Part shown: piece after piece, positions 8,078 through 17,109 of the stretch
Numbering within the stretch: the stretch's first letter is position 1
Layout: each line of letters starts with the position of its first letter
Assembly (NCBI RefSeq): GCF_000159135.1
Contig: NZ_GG667526.1
Coordinates: 1-64,000 of the forward strand
Source: Corynebacterium striatum ATCC 6940
GTDB lineage: Bacteria > Actinomycetota > Actinomycetes > Mycobacteriales > Mycobacteriaceae
DNA: 64,000 nt
Reading direction: 5' to 3'
Notes under the pieces: model-generated
Databases searched by the model: none
What the model was told of the DNA's origin: nothing
What the model saw: only the letters and a program-made list of their open reading frames with translations
Program-made: the position numbers and the translations under genes

Positions 8078-8315
8078 TTAGTGGAAGACCATGCCACCGT
8101 CGACGATGATGGTCTGGCCGGTGATGTAGTCAGAGTCAGGACCAGCGAGGAATCCGATGATCTTGGCGACGTCCTCGGATTCGGAGAGGCGCCCCAAGGA
8201 GATGTCCTTGGTGAACTGCTCCCAGCCCCACTCGGCGGGCTTGCCAGCGTTTTCTGCGAGCTCCTCGGCCAGTCCCTTCATGATCAGAGTACGCACGATG
8301 CCCGGCGCGATTCGG
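8078..8315 (-). pseudogene. C-terminal remnant of a BudC/ButA-type SDR reductase
   Basis: The minus strand encodes [25 protein letters not shown] and the conserved SDR end [20 protein letters not shown] with [14 protein letters not shown]. This matches acetoin/diacetyl reductases of the short-chain dehydrogenase family, which interconvert acetoin, diacetyl and butanediol with NAD(H). The Rossmann GxxxGxG motif and the catalytic YxxxK are missing, so only about the last 75 residues survive. Upstream of about 8315 the frame no longer looks like this family. There is a small internal deletion after GIVRT. Confidence 0.75.
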
Positions 8316-8460
8316 GCGGCGGCACGCGAGGGGGCATCGGCAGCGCTGACGGCGCATACGGAATGCTCGGATTCGGCGCAGCACACGCAACGTACGCGCA
8401 GATGAAGGTCCTCTTTCGAATCCCACAACGCCGCAGCAGGGGCGCCAGTATGATGAGAGA

Positions 8461-8847
8461 ATGTCTGCTCTCACTTGCTCGGCACGGCTCGCCCAGGCCG
8501 CCGCTGCCTCATTCCTTGCCCTCGCGGCGCTCGCCCCGACTACGGCGTCCGCTCAAGAAGTTACACCGCTGCCTGCACTGTCCTCGACAAGCCTCACCGA
8601 GGTCATCGACTCCTATGCGGGCGCGTCCATGTTTATCAATATCAATGCCGGCTATCGGGTCATTCATCCCACGAGTCCCGCCGAGGAGCAGCTCATCCGC
8701 TGCATGAATTCGGTACCCAGCAGCTCGCGGGACCGCTGGAGCACGGCCGGCATGATGAGCAGTTATGCCGCGGGCTGGTGGTGCATTTTGAGCAACCCGC
8801 AGCTCTCTCTAGCGTTAGATAGGCACATCGCTCGCCCCATGAATTAG
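8461..8847 (+). CDS. Secreted hypothetical protein
   Basis: A 128-residue protein with a clear Sec signal peptide (hydrophobic core 11-25, likely cleavage after TTASA near residue 31). The mature part of about 97 residues has two cysteines (RCMNS and WWCIL) that could form one disulfide. A TATGAT -10-like box lies only a few bases upstream, so the mRNA may be leaderless or have a very short leader. No family recognised. It is convergent with the reductase remnant's former promoter side and is followed by the SNF2 helicase gene. Confidence 0.6.
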   Translation: MSALTCSARLAQAAAASFLALAALAPTTASAQEVTPLPALSSTSLTEVIDSYAGASMFININAGYRVIHPTSPAEEQLIRCMNSVPSSSRDRWSTAGMMSSYAAGWWCILSNPQLSLALDRHIARPMN

Positions 8848-8872
8848 CAGCGCTTTCGCCGTCAGCGACCTC

Positions 8873-11800
8873 GTGTCGGCACCCTCCCGTAGCATGTGTG
8901 GTGTGAGGACCGAGACACTCAATAACTTCGTAGACCCGCGGGTCGTCCAGCGCGGGGTTGCGCTGGCCACGCAGAATGCCGCGCGCATCGAGTCCGTCGA
9001 GGCTGCCCGAGGCGAGGGCGCCAAGGTGTCGGGCTATTGCACCGGGTCGCGTGGGGACGAGTACTTCGTCACGGTCGACTACACGCTGGGCACCGACGGG
9101 GTGGTCACGGCATTTAACTCGTGGTGCGCGTGCCCATATGGCGAGCGGTGCAAGCATGCGGTGGCGCTGGCGCTCAAGCACCACCTTGACTATCGCGAGA
9201 TAGGCAAGCGCGAGCCGTTGGGCGCGTTCGGCGAGTTTGTTGACCACCTTGTGGAACGCACGGACAGCTTCCGCGAAACACGGGAGGTGCTCAGCGAAGT
9301 ACTGGGGTGGGAACGGCGCCGCCGGCCTGTACGACGCGAGCCGACGTGGCAGGAATTGTTAGAGGAATACCTGCCTGTGGAATCCGCAGAGTCCTCGGCC
9401 GCCACGCCAGTCGCGGTGGTCTTCGAGACCGACTTTAACGTTGTGGGGGATCATGCGGTGTTGCGCAACCTCAGCGTCACCGGCGGCCGACCGCGTAAAA
9501 ACGGACGCGGGTGGGTGAGCTCTGACATGACGCTGGCTAAGCTGCAGAACGGCACCGGTCATCCCGTCGCAGAACGAGACCGCGACCGACTCATTGAAAT
9601 TCTTTCCGAGGCTGGTTCTTACGACATTCATAGCCAGCCTCAGTCATTGCGGAGTCTCCGCAGTCCCAAGTTCTTTGCGCTTCTCGACGAAGCCCAGGAG
9701 TACGGCATCGAGCTCACCACGGCAGACGGAGGGCTCGTCATCCTCCATGAAGAGCCGCTCACCCCAACCGTGTACGTCACCGAGAATGATGAGGGGCTGC
9801 GCATGGACGCCGCGATCGTAGAGTCCGGCGACCATCCCCCACTCATTCTGGGATATGAGGCGCGCGGTGCGGCATGGTTCGATGATGACGGGTACCTGAA
9901 CCTGGGACGCTTCCGGCACCGCGCACCAGCGGAATGGCAGCGCCTACGGGAAGCCCGCCGCCCCATCACGGTGCCGCCGGAGGGCCGCGCCGAATTCGAA
10001 GAGAAGTTCCTGCCGCGACTGCGTGCAACCGGGTGGAGCAGTCCGGACGAGTCGTTTGTGCCCACGCCACCGGCACCGCCCGTGGTGCGGGCGTTTGTCA
10101 CGGCCACGGCCCACCTGTTGCGCGGGGCCGTCGAGTTCCGCTTCGCCTACTCCAACGGGCGCACGTACGCGCTGGGGACGGAAGCGGACCCGACGCGCAA
10201 CGGGGAATCGGAAAGCGAGCTGCTGGCGGGCCTGGAAGGCTTCAACCTCACGGACCGCGAGATAATCGGCGCAGAACTCATGGAATTCCTGCATGAGACG
10301 CTGCCGCAGCTGGAAGCCGCGGATGTCGATGCACGGTTGTCGCCCGGCGCGCGGGAGCTCCTCGGGCTGGAGACGGCCGAGTCCATCGATCTCCACGCGG
10401 GACTCAAGGGCCAGGACAAGGACTGGCTCGACTTGTCGATGGAAGTCCGTGTCGACGGGCAGGGCGTGCCGCTCGCGGAGGTCATCCGAGCGCTGCGTTC
10501 GCAGGCGCGCATCCTCATCGTGAACGGGCACTACGCACACCTCGACTCCCCGCAGTTCGATAAGTTCGCGCAGCTCCTCGAGGACGCGCAGGGGCTTTCC
10601 GACGCCCGCCGCAACGCCGTCCGCGTGCCGAAGACGCGCGTGGACTGGTGGGAGCAGCTGGGCGAGCTCGACGCGCTCCAGGTCGATGAGCGCGCGTGGC
10701 TCGACAAGGTCGTGGCAGCAGCGCACACGGAGCTGCCCTCGTTCGACGTGCCGGCTGCGTTGGACGCGACGCTGCGCCCATACCAGGAAGACGGTTTCCG
10801 CTGGCTGGCAAGCCTGCGGCGGCGTGGATTCGGCGGCGTGTTGGCTGACGACATGGGCTTGGGCAAGACCATCCAGATTTTGTCGATGATCCTCGATTCT
10901 GGCGCCGGTCCCTGGTTGGTCGTGGCGCCGACGTCCGTAGTTTCCAACTGGAAGGCCGAGGCCGCGAAATTCGCGCCGTCACTGCGGGTGACGGTGGTGG
11001 AAGCGACGGTGAAACGACGCCAGGATTCTCTGGCATCTCTGGCGGAGTCTGCGGATGTGCTCGTCACCTCGTATACGCTTCTGCGTCTCGAGGCATCCGA
11101 GTACCAGGCATTGGGCGTGGCGGGCGTGGTTCTCGACGAGGCACAGAACGTGAAGAACCCGACATCCAAGATCTACGCAGCGGTGCGCGACCTGCAGGCG
11201 CCGGTGCTCTACGCGGTGACGGGTACACCGATTGAGAACTCGCTCAAAGACGCATGGAGCCAATTCTCCCTCGCCGCGCCCGGTTTGTTGGGGAGCTTCC
11301 AGCAGTTCCGTGAACGTTTCGAAAAGCCCATCGCAGGCAACGACACAGAGCTGTCCAAGACGCGCATGGCGGAGCTGCGCCGCCGCGTCGAGCCGTTCCT
11401 GCTGCGTCGGCGCAAAGCTGACGTCGCGCTCGACCTGCCGCCCATCCAAGAGCAGGTCGTGCCGGTGGAGCTCGCGCCCGCGCATCGCAACCTGTACGAC
11501 GTGCACCTCGCCCGCGAGCGCCAGCGCGTGCTTCGCCTGCTCACCGAGGATCCCGAGTCCAACCGCGTCGAGGTGCTCGCCGCGCTCACCCGTCTGCGCC
11601 AGCTCGCGATTTCGCCGACGCTCGTGGAACCCGAGTCCGGTGCACCCAGCTCCAAGCTCGACGCGATGACGGGGCTCCTGCGCGACATCCTAGCCGAGGA
11701 ACACCGCGTACTCATCTTCAGTCAGTTCACGAGCTACCTCGCGGAGATTCGTGCCCGCCTCGAGGCCGAGGGAGTTTCCTTCTCCTACCTCGACGGCGGC

Positions 11801-12157
11801 ACGCGCGACCGCGACGCCGCGATCCGCGCGTTCACGGAAGGTAACACGCAGGTCTTCCTCATTAGCTTGAAGGCCGGCGGCGTGGGCCTCAACCTCACGC
11901 AGGCGGACTACGTCATCGTCGCTGACCCATGGTGGAATCCGGCAGCGGAGGCCCAGGCCATCGACCGCGCCCACCGCATTGGCCAGACGCAGCCCGTCAC
12001 GGTCTATCGGCTGGTCTCCGCGAACACCATCGAGGACAAGGTCGTCGCCCTCCAGGACACCAAGCGCGCGCTGTCCAGCGCCTTCCTCGAGCCCACCGGT
12101 TCCGCGACCGGCGGGGCAGCGCTCGATGCAGCGGCGATTAGGGACCTGCTGGCCTAA
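8873..12157 (+). CDS. SNF2/RapA-type DEAD-like helicase with SWIM zinc finger
   Basis: About 1094 residues. A SWIM zinc-binding motif (CACPYGERCKH, about 85-95) comes first, then a long middle region, then a SNF2 ATPase: Walker A LADDMGLGKTIQ near 660, DEAQN (motif II) near 754, and a helicase C lobe with QFTSYLAEI, LKAGGVGLNLTQA and DRAHRIGQTQPV. Such proteins move along duplex DNA or remodel protein-DNA complexes using ATP; the cellular role in corynebacteria is unknown. The start is uncertain: GTG 8873, ATG 8894 and GTG 8903 are in frame and none has a clear ribosome binding site; a leaderless start at 8903 is possible. Its stop overlaps the convergent ATPase gene by 4 bp. Confidence 0.9.
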   Translation: MSAPSRSMCGVRTETLNNFVDPRVVQRGVALATQNAARIESVEAARGEGAKVSGYCTGSRGDEYFVTVDYTLGTDGVVTAFNSWCACPYGERCKHAVALALKHHLDYREIGKREPLGAFGEFVDHLVERTDSFRETREVLSEVLGWERRRRPVRREPTWQELLEEYLPVESAESSAATPVAVVFETDFNVVGDHAVLRNLSVTGGRPRKNGRGWVSSDMTLAKLQNGTGHPVAERDRDRLIEILSEAGSYDIHSQPQSLRSLRSPKFFALLDEAQEYGIELTTADGGLVILHEEPLTPTVYVTENDEGLRMDAAIVESGDHPPLILGYEARGAAWFDDDGYLNLGRFRHRAPAEWQRLREARRPITVPPEGRAEFEEKFLPRLRATGWSSPDESFVPTPPAPPVVRAFVTATAHLLRGAVEFRFAYSNGRTYALGTEADPTRNGESESELLAGLEGFNLTDREIIGAELMEFLHETLPQLEAADVDARLSPGARELLGLETAESIDLHAGLKGQDKDWLDLSMEVRVDGQGVPLAEVIRALRSQARILIVNGHYAHLDSPQFDKFAQLLEDAQGLSDARRNAVRVPKTRVDWWEQLGELDALQVDERAWLDKVVAAAHTELPSFDVPAALDATLRPYQEDGFRWLASLRRRGFGGVLADDMGLGKTIQILSMILDSGAGPWLVVAPTSVVSNWKAEAAKFAPSLRVTVVEATVKRRQDSLASLAESADVLVTSYTLLRLEASEYQALGVAGVVLDEAQNVKNPTSKIYAAVRDLQAPVLYAVTGTPIENSLKDAWSQFSLAAPGLLGSFQQFRERFEKPIAGNDTELSKTRMAELRRRVEPFLLRRRKADVALDLPPIQEQVVPVELAPAHRNLYDVHLARERQRVLRLLTEDPESNRVEVLAALTRLRQLAISPTLVEPESGAPSSKLDAMTGLLRDILAEEHRVLIFSQFTSYLAEIRARLEAEGVSFSYLDGGTRDRDAAIRAFTEGNTQVFLISLKAGGVGLNLTQADYVIVADPWWNPAAEAQAIDRAHRIGQTQPVTVYRLVSANTIEDKVVALQDTKRALSSAFLEPTGSATGGAALDAAAIRDLLA

Positions 12158-13368
12158 CGCAACGGGGCGCCGTCGAGGAAATCAGCGGCATGGAGATGTA
12201 CTACCTCTCCAGTGTTCAGAGGCATTGCATCGAATGTGAGGAGAATGCAATGGCTGCCAGCGGGCAGGCCACGGAAGGAAGACAGCTCCCGATGCAGCGT
12301 CTTATCATCCAAGGCCGTGAGCGCGACCTGCACATAATAGCGTTCCTTATCCCGCGTCACCACGAAGTCGACTTCTCCCTGCGGCGCATTTCCAACTGCA
12401 ACCGAGAACCCCCGCCGAAGCAGCTCGAGATAGACCATATTTTCCAGATCGTGCCCGGCATTCGACGAGTTCGCTCCAAGTAACACGTCACGCAGTCCTG
12501 GGTCGACAAAATAATACTTGGCACCGCCTTTGAGATGTGCTTTCCCACGGACATCAAAGCGGTCACAGCGATAGAGCATGTGCGCATCGACCAAAAGACC
12601 GAGGTACCGCTCCACCGTTGGTTGCGTCGTTTTTGCGCCCGCAGATGTCAGGTAATTGGCAATCTTGTGTGCCGACAGCTGCGAGCCCACATTATCGAAT
12701 ACGAATCTCGCGACCCTCATGAAGATGTCAGGATCTTTAATTGCACCTCGCAGTGCAATGTCGCGCGCGAAAATAGAGTCGAAAATGGCGTTGTTGATCT
12801 CCCGTCGGATTTTCGGAGATCCTACTTGCGCCGCGGCTGGCAACGTACCGCGCATCCATTCCGCGTAACGAGCCGAAGGCTGAGAAGGAGCTTCCGGAGC
12901 GAAAGAGGAGTACTCATGAAGCGAAAGAGGAAACATCTCCAGCTGTATATAACGCCCAGCTAGGTATGTAAGTCCCTCGCCCACGAACATGGAAGCATTC
13001 GAACCCGTCACCGTGATGGTGAGATTCTCGTGAAGCCGCAGCGAGTTAATAACCTGTGACCAATCGTCGAGCTCCTGAACCTCATCCACATGAAGATGCG
13101 TCGCCCCCGTTGCTGCAATTCGTGCCGTCATTTCCTCGTGAAACCGCTGGGCTTCACGAAGCCCCAGAGTGGAAAAATCCTCAAAGTTGACAGAAACGAC
13201 CTTTTCAGAACCAACGTGTTGCTTATAAAGCTCCAGTAGAGACGACTTTCCCGAACGTCGCACACCACTTATTACTCTCACCATACCGTTAGTAGCCGGA
13301 TCCGCGTCCCAATCCACCAATGTCTGCAGGTAGTCCTTGCGGGTGCGAAGTTCATGTGCGCGAGTCAT
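12154..13368 (-). CDS. AAA ATPase with DUF4143 domain
   Basis: A 404-residue protein with a P-loop GVRRSGKSS near residues 35-43, a Walker B-like HLHVDEVQEL near 95, a sensor-like TVTGSNASM, and a C-terminal DUF4143 segment with the nuclease-like GEVDFVVTRD motif. This family is common in bacteria and archaea and often carried on mobile islands; its biochemical role is not settled. The gene is convergent with the SNF2 gene. Its upstream region has three palindromic sites at exact 40-bp steps, the first touching the start codon, which suggests tight repression. Composition is more AT-rich than its neighbours. Confidence 0.88.
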   Translation of the reverse strand: MTRAHELRTRKDYLQTLVDWDADPATNGMVRVISGVRRSGKSSLLELYKQHVGSEKVVSVNFEDFSTLGLREAQRFHEEMTARIAATGATHLHVDEVQELDDWSQVINSLRLHENLTITVTGSNASMFVGEGLTYLAGRYIQLEMFPLSLHEYSSFAPEAPSQPSARYAEWMRGTLPAAAQVGSPKIRREINNAIFDSIFARDIALRGAIKDPDIFMRVARFVFDNVGSQLSAHKIANYLTSAGAKTTQPTVERYLGLLVDAHMLYRCDRFDVRGKAHLKGGAKYYFVDPGLRDVLLGANSSNAGHDLENMVYLELLRRGFSVAVGNAPQGEVDFVVTRDKERYYVQVALTALDDKTLHRELSSFRGLPAGSHCILLTFDAMPLNTGEVVHLHAADFLDGAPLR

Positions 13369-13470
13369 GACTTAAAGTTTAGTTCAGATTTTCACCAATG
13401 GCGACAACAATTTAAAGTTAACTTTAGTTTTCTTCCAATTCTGGATGGAATTTAAAGTTAACTTTGGTAC
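13369..13470. promoter_or_regulatory. Three 40-bp-spaced operator-like palindromes
   Basis: AAAGTT occurs at 13374, 13414 and 13454. The second and third are part of a perfect 12-bp palindrome, AAAGTTAACTTT, inside an almost identical 19-base block; the first is a degenerate copy next to the ATPase start codon. A 40-bp period puts all three on the same DNA face (about four turns). This is the arrangement of a cooperative repressor or a nucleoprotein filament. It lies between the divergent ATPase and esterase genes. Confidence 0.5.
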
Positions 13471-13523
13471 TGTTGCTGTGCTGCCATTAGGAAAGAACCC
13501 CGCCACCGGCTACATTCGTTGCC

Positions 13524-14606
13524 ATGCCTCTTACTTTCTCCCGCGCGGCTGCAGCCTGCGCTACTGTGCTCCTTGCTGCGTCGACCGCCGCCCCGGCGCT
13601 CGCGCAGTCCTCGAACTTCGCGCCTTCGGAAGTCCTGTCTGGACTCGCCCCGGGATTTGAGCCTTCGCAATTCCCGCAAGGCTCCTCAACGGTGCTGCCC
13701 AAGGTGGACGGTACAAATGTCCCGACCACGGATGGCTCGGGCGCGCGCTTGGTCGAGACCCGACACATCGAAAAGAACGTCTACCAAATCGACATCTACT
13801 CGCCGTCGATGGACCGCGTCATCACGAATTACTACTTGAAGCCTTCTGTTGACGGACCGCGCCCGACGGTCTACCTCATGCAGGGCTCCGAGGGCGGCGA
13901 GTTCGGCTCCACTTGGTACACCCAGACCAACTATGAGGACTTCTTCGCGGACAAGCCGGTCAACGTTGTCTCCGCCGTCGGTGGCCGGGGCTCCCAGTTC
14001 GCGGACTGGCGCCGCACGGACAAGGAATTCGGCATGAACAAGTGGGTGACGTACTACTCGCAGGAGCTTCCCTACGTCATGGAGCATGAGTTCCACGGCG
14101 ACGGACGCTCCGCCATCGCGGGCTTGTCCATGTCGGGCTCGGCGGCGCTCAACATCGCGGCAAAGTCGAACGGTAAATTCTCCGCCGCTCTGGGTTTCTC
14201 GCCGTACCCGGCGCCGTCCTCCGTCATCGGCCGCGCGTTTAACACGGTCATGACCGCGCGCCTGGGCGGAGACCTCGTCAACGCCTTCGGCTGGCCGGAT
14301 GACCCGGCGTGGGACGACAACGATCCGTCCGCTCACCCGGAGCGCCTGCGCGGCATCAAGGTCTGGGCGACCACCGGCAATGGCACGCCTATGACGAAGG
14401 ACCCGTACGACCTTGATGACTTCCAGGAGATGCTCGCCGAGACCATTGCGCGCCCCATGACCGACCAGTTCGTGGCCAAGGCCCGCGCCGCCGGCGTGGA
14501 CATCACCTACGCACGCGAGAACTACGGCTCGCACTCTTATGAGTTCTTCGAGCATCAACTGCCGAAGGCGTGGTCGCAGGCCATCGCCCCGGCACTGGGA
14601 CTTTAA
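13524..14606 (+). CDS. Secreted mycolyltransferase-family esterase (antigen 85 fold)
   Basis: A 360-residue exported alpha/beta hydrolase. Signal peptide to about residue 28 (APALA-QSS). The nucleophile elbow GLSMSG (200-205, Ser204) and the late His in YGSHSYEFFE fit the Ser-Glu-His triad of corynomycolyltransferases, which move corynomycolate from trehalose monocorynomycolate to trehalose or arabinogalactan in the outer envelope. The region VYLMQGSEGGEFGSTWYTQT corresponds to the substrate loop. It is monocistronic, with its promoter in the same space as the palindromes upstream. A second family member lies near 31.3 kb, as expected in a genus with several Cmt paralogues. Confidence 0.85.
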   Translation: MPLTFSRAAAACATVLLAASTAAPALAQSSNFAPSEVLSGLAPGFEPSQFPQGSSTVLPKVDGTNVPTTDGSGARLVETRHIEKNVYQIDIYSPSMDRVITNYYLKPSVDGPRPTVYLMQGSEGGEFGSTWYTQTNYEDFFADKPVNVVSAVGGRGSQFADWRRTDKEFGMNKWVTYYSQELPYVMEHEFHGDGRSAIAGLSMSGSAALNIAAKSNGKFSAALGFSPYPAPSSVIGRAFNTVMTARLGGDLVNAFGWPDDPAWDDNDPSAHPERLRGIKVWATTGNGTPMTKDPYDLDDFQEMLAETIARPMTDQFVAKARAAGVDITYARENYGSHSYEFFEHQLPKAWSQAIAPALGL

Positions 14607-14644
14607 ATCGGGCTTCGCGGAAGTCGAACGATAGACTCGATCCC

Positions 14645-15103
14645 ATGACAAAGAGCAACGTGGAATCCTTTGAACTCGACCACCGCCTAGTCAAGGCCCC
14701 GTACGTACGCGTGGCCAAGCGCGAGCGCCTCAGCGACGACGTGGAGATCATCAAGTATGACCTGCGTTTTTGCCAGCCCAACGAGGAGCACCTAGAGATG
14801 CCTACGGTGCACTCCATTGAGCACATGATGGCCAACTTTATGCGCGACTACACGGATAAGCTCATCGGCTTCGCACCGATGGGCTGCCAGACCGGCTTCT
14901 ACGCCATTACGTACAACATGGAGCAGGACGAGCTGCTCAACGCACTCGAGCACGGTCTCAACGATATCCTCAACGCCACCGAGGTTCCGGCCGCCAACGA
15001 ACGCCAGTGCGGCTGGGGCGCCAGCCACTGTCTTGAGGGCGCACAGGCTGCTGCCCGCGAGTACCTCGCGCACAAGGACGAGTGGCTCGAGGTTATGGCT
15101 TAA
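14645..15103 (+). CDS. luxS: S-ribosylhomocysteine lyase
   Basis: A 152-residue LuxS. It cleaves S-ribosylhomocysteine to homocysteine and 4,5-dihydroxypentane-2,3-dione, the precursor of AI-2, in the activated methyl cycle. The metal-binding HSIEH (His56, His60, with Glu59) and Cys122 in QCGWG are present, as is catalytic Cys81 in MGCQTG. Length is normal. It begins 38 bp after the mycolyltransferase stop on the same strand. There is no pfs/mtn nucleosidase next to it, so the substrate supply gene must be elsewhere. Confidence 0.95.
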   Translation: MTKSNVESFELDHRLVKAPYVRVAKRERLSDDVEIIKYDLRFCQPNEEHLEMPTVHSIEHMMANFMRDYTDKLIGFAPMGCQTGFYAITYNMEQDELLNALEHGLNDILNATEVPAANERQCGWGASHCLEGAQAAAREYLAHKDEWLEVMA

Positions 15104-15119
15104 CCTTTATCCGCGGGTC

Positions 15120-16040
<921 letters not shown>

Positions 16041-16145
16041 CGTAGCTGCTTCCCTCGTGTGCGTGTACCTCCCTGTGTAAATAGCCCCCTTAAACCGGCA
16101 CTATTTCCTGCGCTAAATACACACAGAAGTACGGTGCCGCGGGCA
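16041..16145 (-). repeat. 110-bp intergenic element, copy 2 (upstream of aldo/keto reductase)
   Basis: Read on the minus strand it has the same order of blocks as the element upstream of the DUF559 gene: CGTAC, CTGTGTGTA, then GGCTATTTACA, GGGAGGTA, CGCACAC and GGGAAG just before the start codon. CTGTGTGTAtttag and ctATTTACACAG form an imperfect inverted repeat. It fills the gap from the DUF559 stop to the aldo/keto reductase start. Confidence 0.6.
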
Positions 16146-16151
16146 CAGCGT

Positions 16152-16997
16152 TCACCACGGCGCGTTCTCGTAGCGGAAATAGTAATGCCACTTCCACGCC
16201 GGTGGTAGCAGCTCCCCTCCACCGCGGGCCACGGCGATGACCTGGTCGACGGCCACCTGCAGATGATGCTCAATCATGCCTGCCGTGAAATGCAGGGGCT
16301 TCCACCCGCGCTGCACCGCGTCGTTGAGCTTCTGGCGGTCCAGCTCAAAACGCTGGATGCGCTCACCCTTGTGATACTCGTAGCCGTCGATCTCGATCGC
16401 GACCTTCTCCTTTGCCAGCACGATGTCCCAGTAATAAGGGCCGATGCGTTGGTTGTTGGTCACGGTGAGGCAGGCATCGGCAAGGGCTTGGATAAGGCGG
16501 CGCTCGTATTTGCTATCACTGCCGATGACGCTACGCTGCATAATCCGCCGCGTGCGCGCGGGAAAGCGCTGGAAATCCTCCCTAAAAAAGGCCAACCTTT
16601 GGTGGCCATCCTTGCCGTTGCAGAAACGCTCCAAGAACTCGATGGCTTTGTCTTCTTCCACAATCTCCAGCGCTTGCAGCGGATTGCATGCGTTTAGGCC
16701 GTTGACCATATATGGGCCCTTGGGTGTGGCGCGCCGCGTGGTGAAATACTCACAGGTACGAGCGTGACGTGCCGCCATGAGCTGCAGCGGAAACTCCAGC
16801 TTGCGCTCGGCATAAGCGGCCATGGCCGAGCCTCCATCCAGAACGGTGCCGGGATAGCGCTCGTTCAGAATCCCCGCGAGTTCGCGCGGGGTGGGTTGGC
16901 GCGGCAACGTCAGGCCCGGCGTGATGCGCACGGCTTTGCCCTTCGCCACGAGGCGATCGATAGTGCGCGAGTGTTTCCCCCGAATTGGTTGCAGCAT
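16152..16997 (-). CDS. DUF559/Vsr-like nuclease-fold protein with AbiEi-like N-terminus
   Basis: A 281-residue protein. The N-terminus (SRTIDRLVAKGKAVRITPGL) resembles the winged-helix part of AbiEi-type antitoxins. The C-terminus has the DUF559 pattern of the PD-(D/E)XK superfamily: YYWDIVLAKEKVAIEIDGYE, then a His, RFELDRQKLNDAV and GWKPLHF. Such proteins are frequent, poorly understood orphan genes in actinobacteria; DNA cleavage is possible but not shown. It lies between murB and the aldo/keto reductase on the same strand, with related 110-bp elements on both sides, which hints at a duplicated or inserted unit. The ATG has GTAGAGG touching it and GGGGGAAG further up. Confidence 0.75.
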   Translation of the reverse strand: MLQPIRGKHSRTIDRLVAKGKAVRITPGLTLPRQPTPRELAGILNERYPGTVLDGGSAMAAYAERKLEFPLQLMAARHARTCEYFTTRRATPKGPYMVNGLNACNPLQALEIVEEDKAIEFLERFCNGKDGHQRLAFFREDFQRFPARTRRIMQRSVIGSDSKYERRLIQALADACLTVTNNQRIGPYYWDIVLAKEKVAIEIDGYEYHKGERIQRFELDRQKLNDAVQRGWKPLHFTAGMIEHHLQVAVDQVIAVARGGGELLPPAWKWHYYFRYENAPW

Positions 16998-17108
16998 CCT
17001 CTACTTCCCCCAAGTGTGCGTGCTCCCCCAAGCATGCGGATACCTCTCAATGTAAATAGGCCCGTCAATTCGCGCAATTGGGAGGCCTATTTACACACAG
17101 CGGTACGT
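16998..17108 (-). repeat. 110-bp intergenic element, copy 1 (upstream of DUF559 gene)
   Basis: Contains a perfect 12-bp inverted repeat, TGTAAATAGGCC at 17051-17062 and GGCCTATTTACA about 20 bp on, flanked by CTGTGTG and GAGGTA blocks. The same blocks occur in the same order at 16041-16145. It starts right after the murB stop codon and ends at the DUF559 ribosome binding region. It may act as promoter/operator, terminator, or be a small mobile element. Confidence 0.6.
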
Positions 17109-17109
17109 T

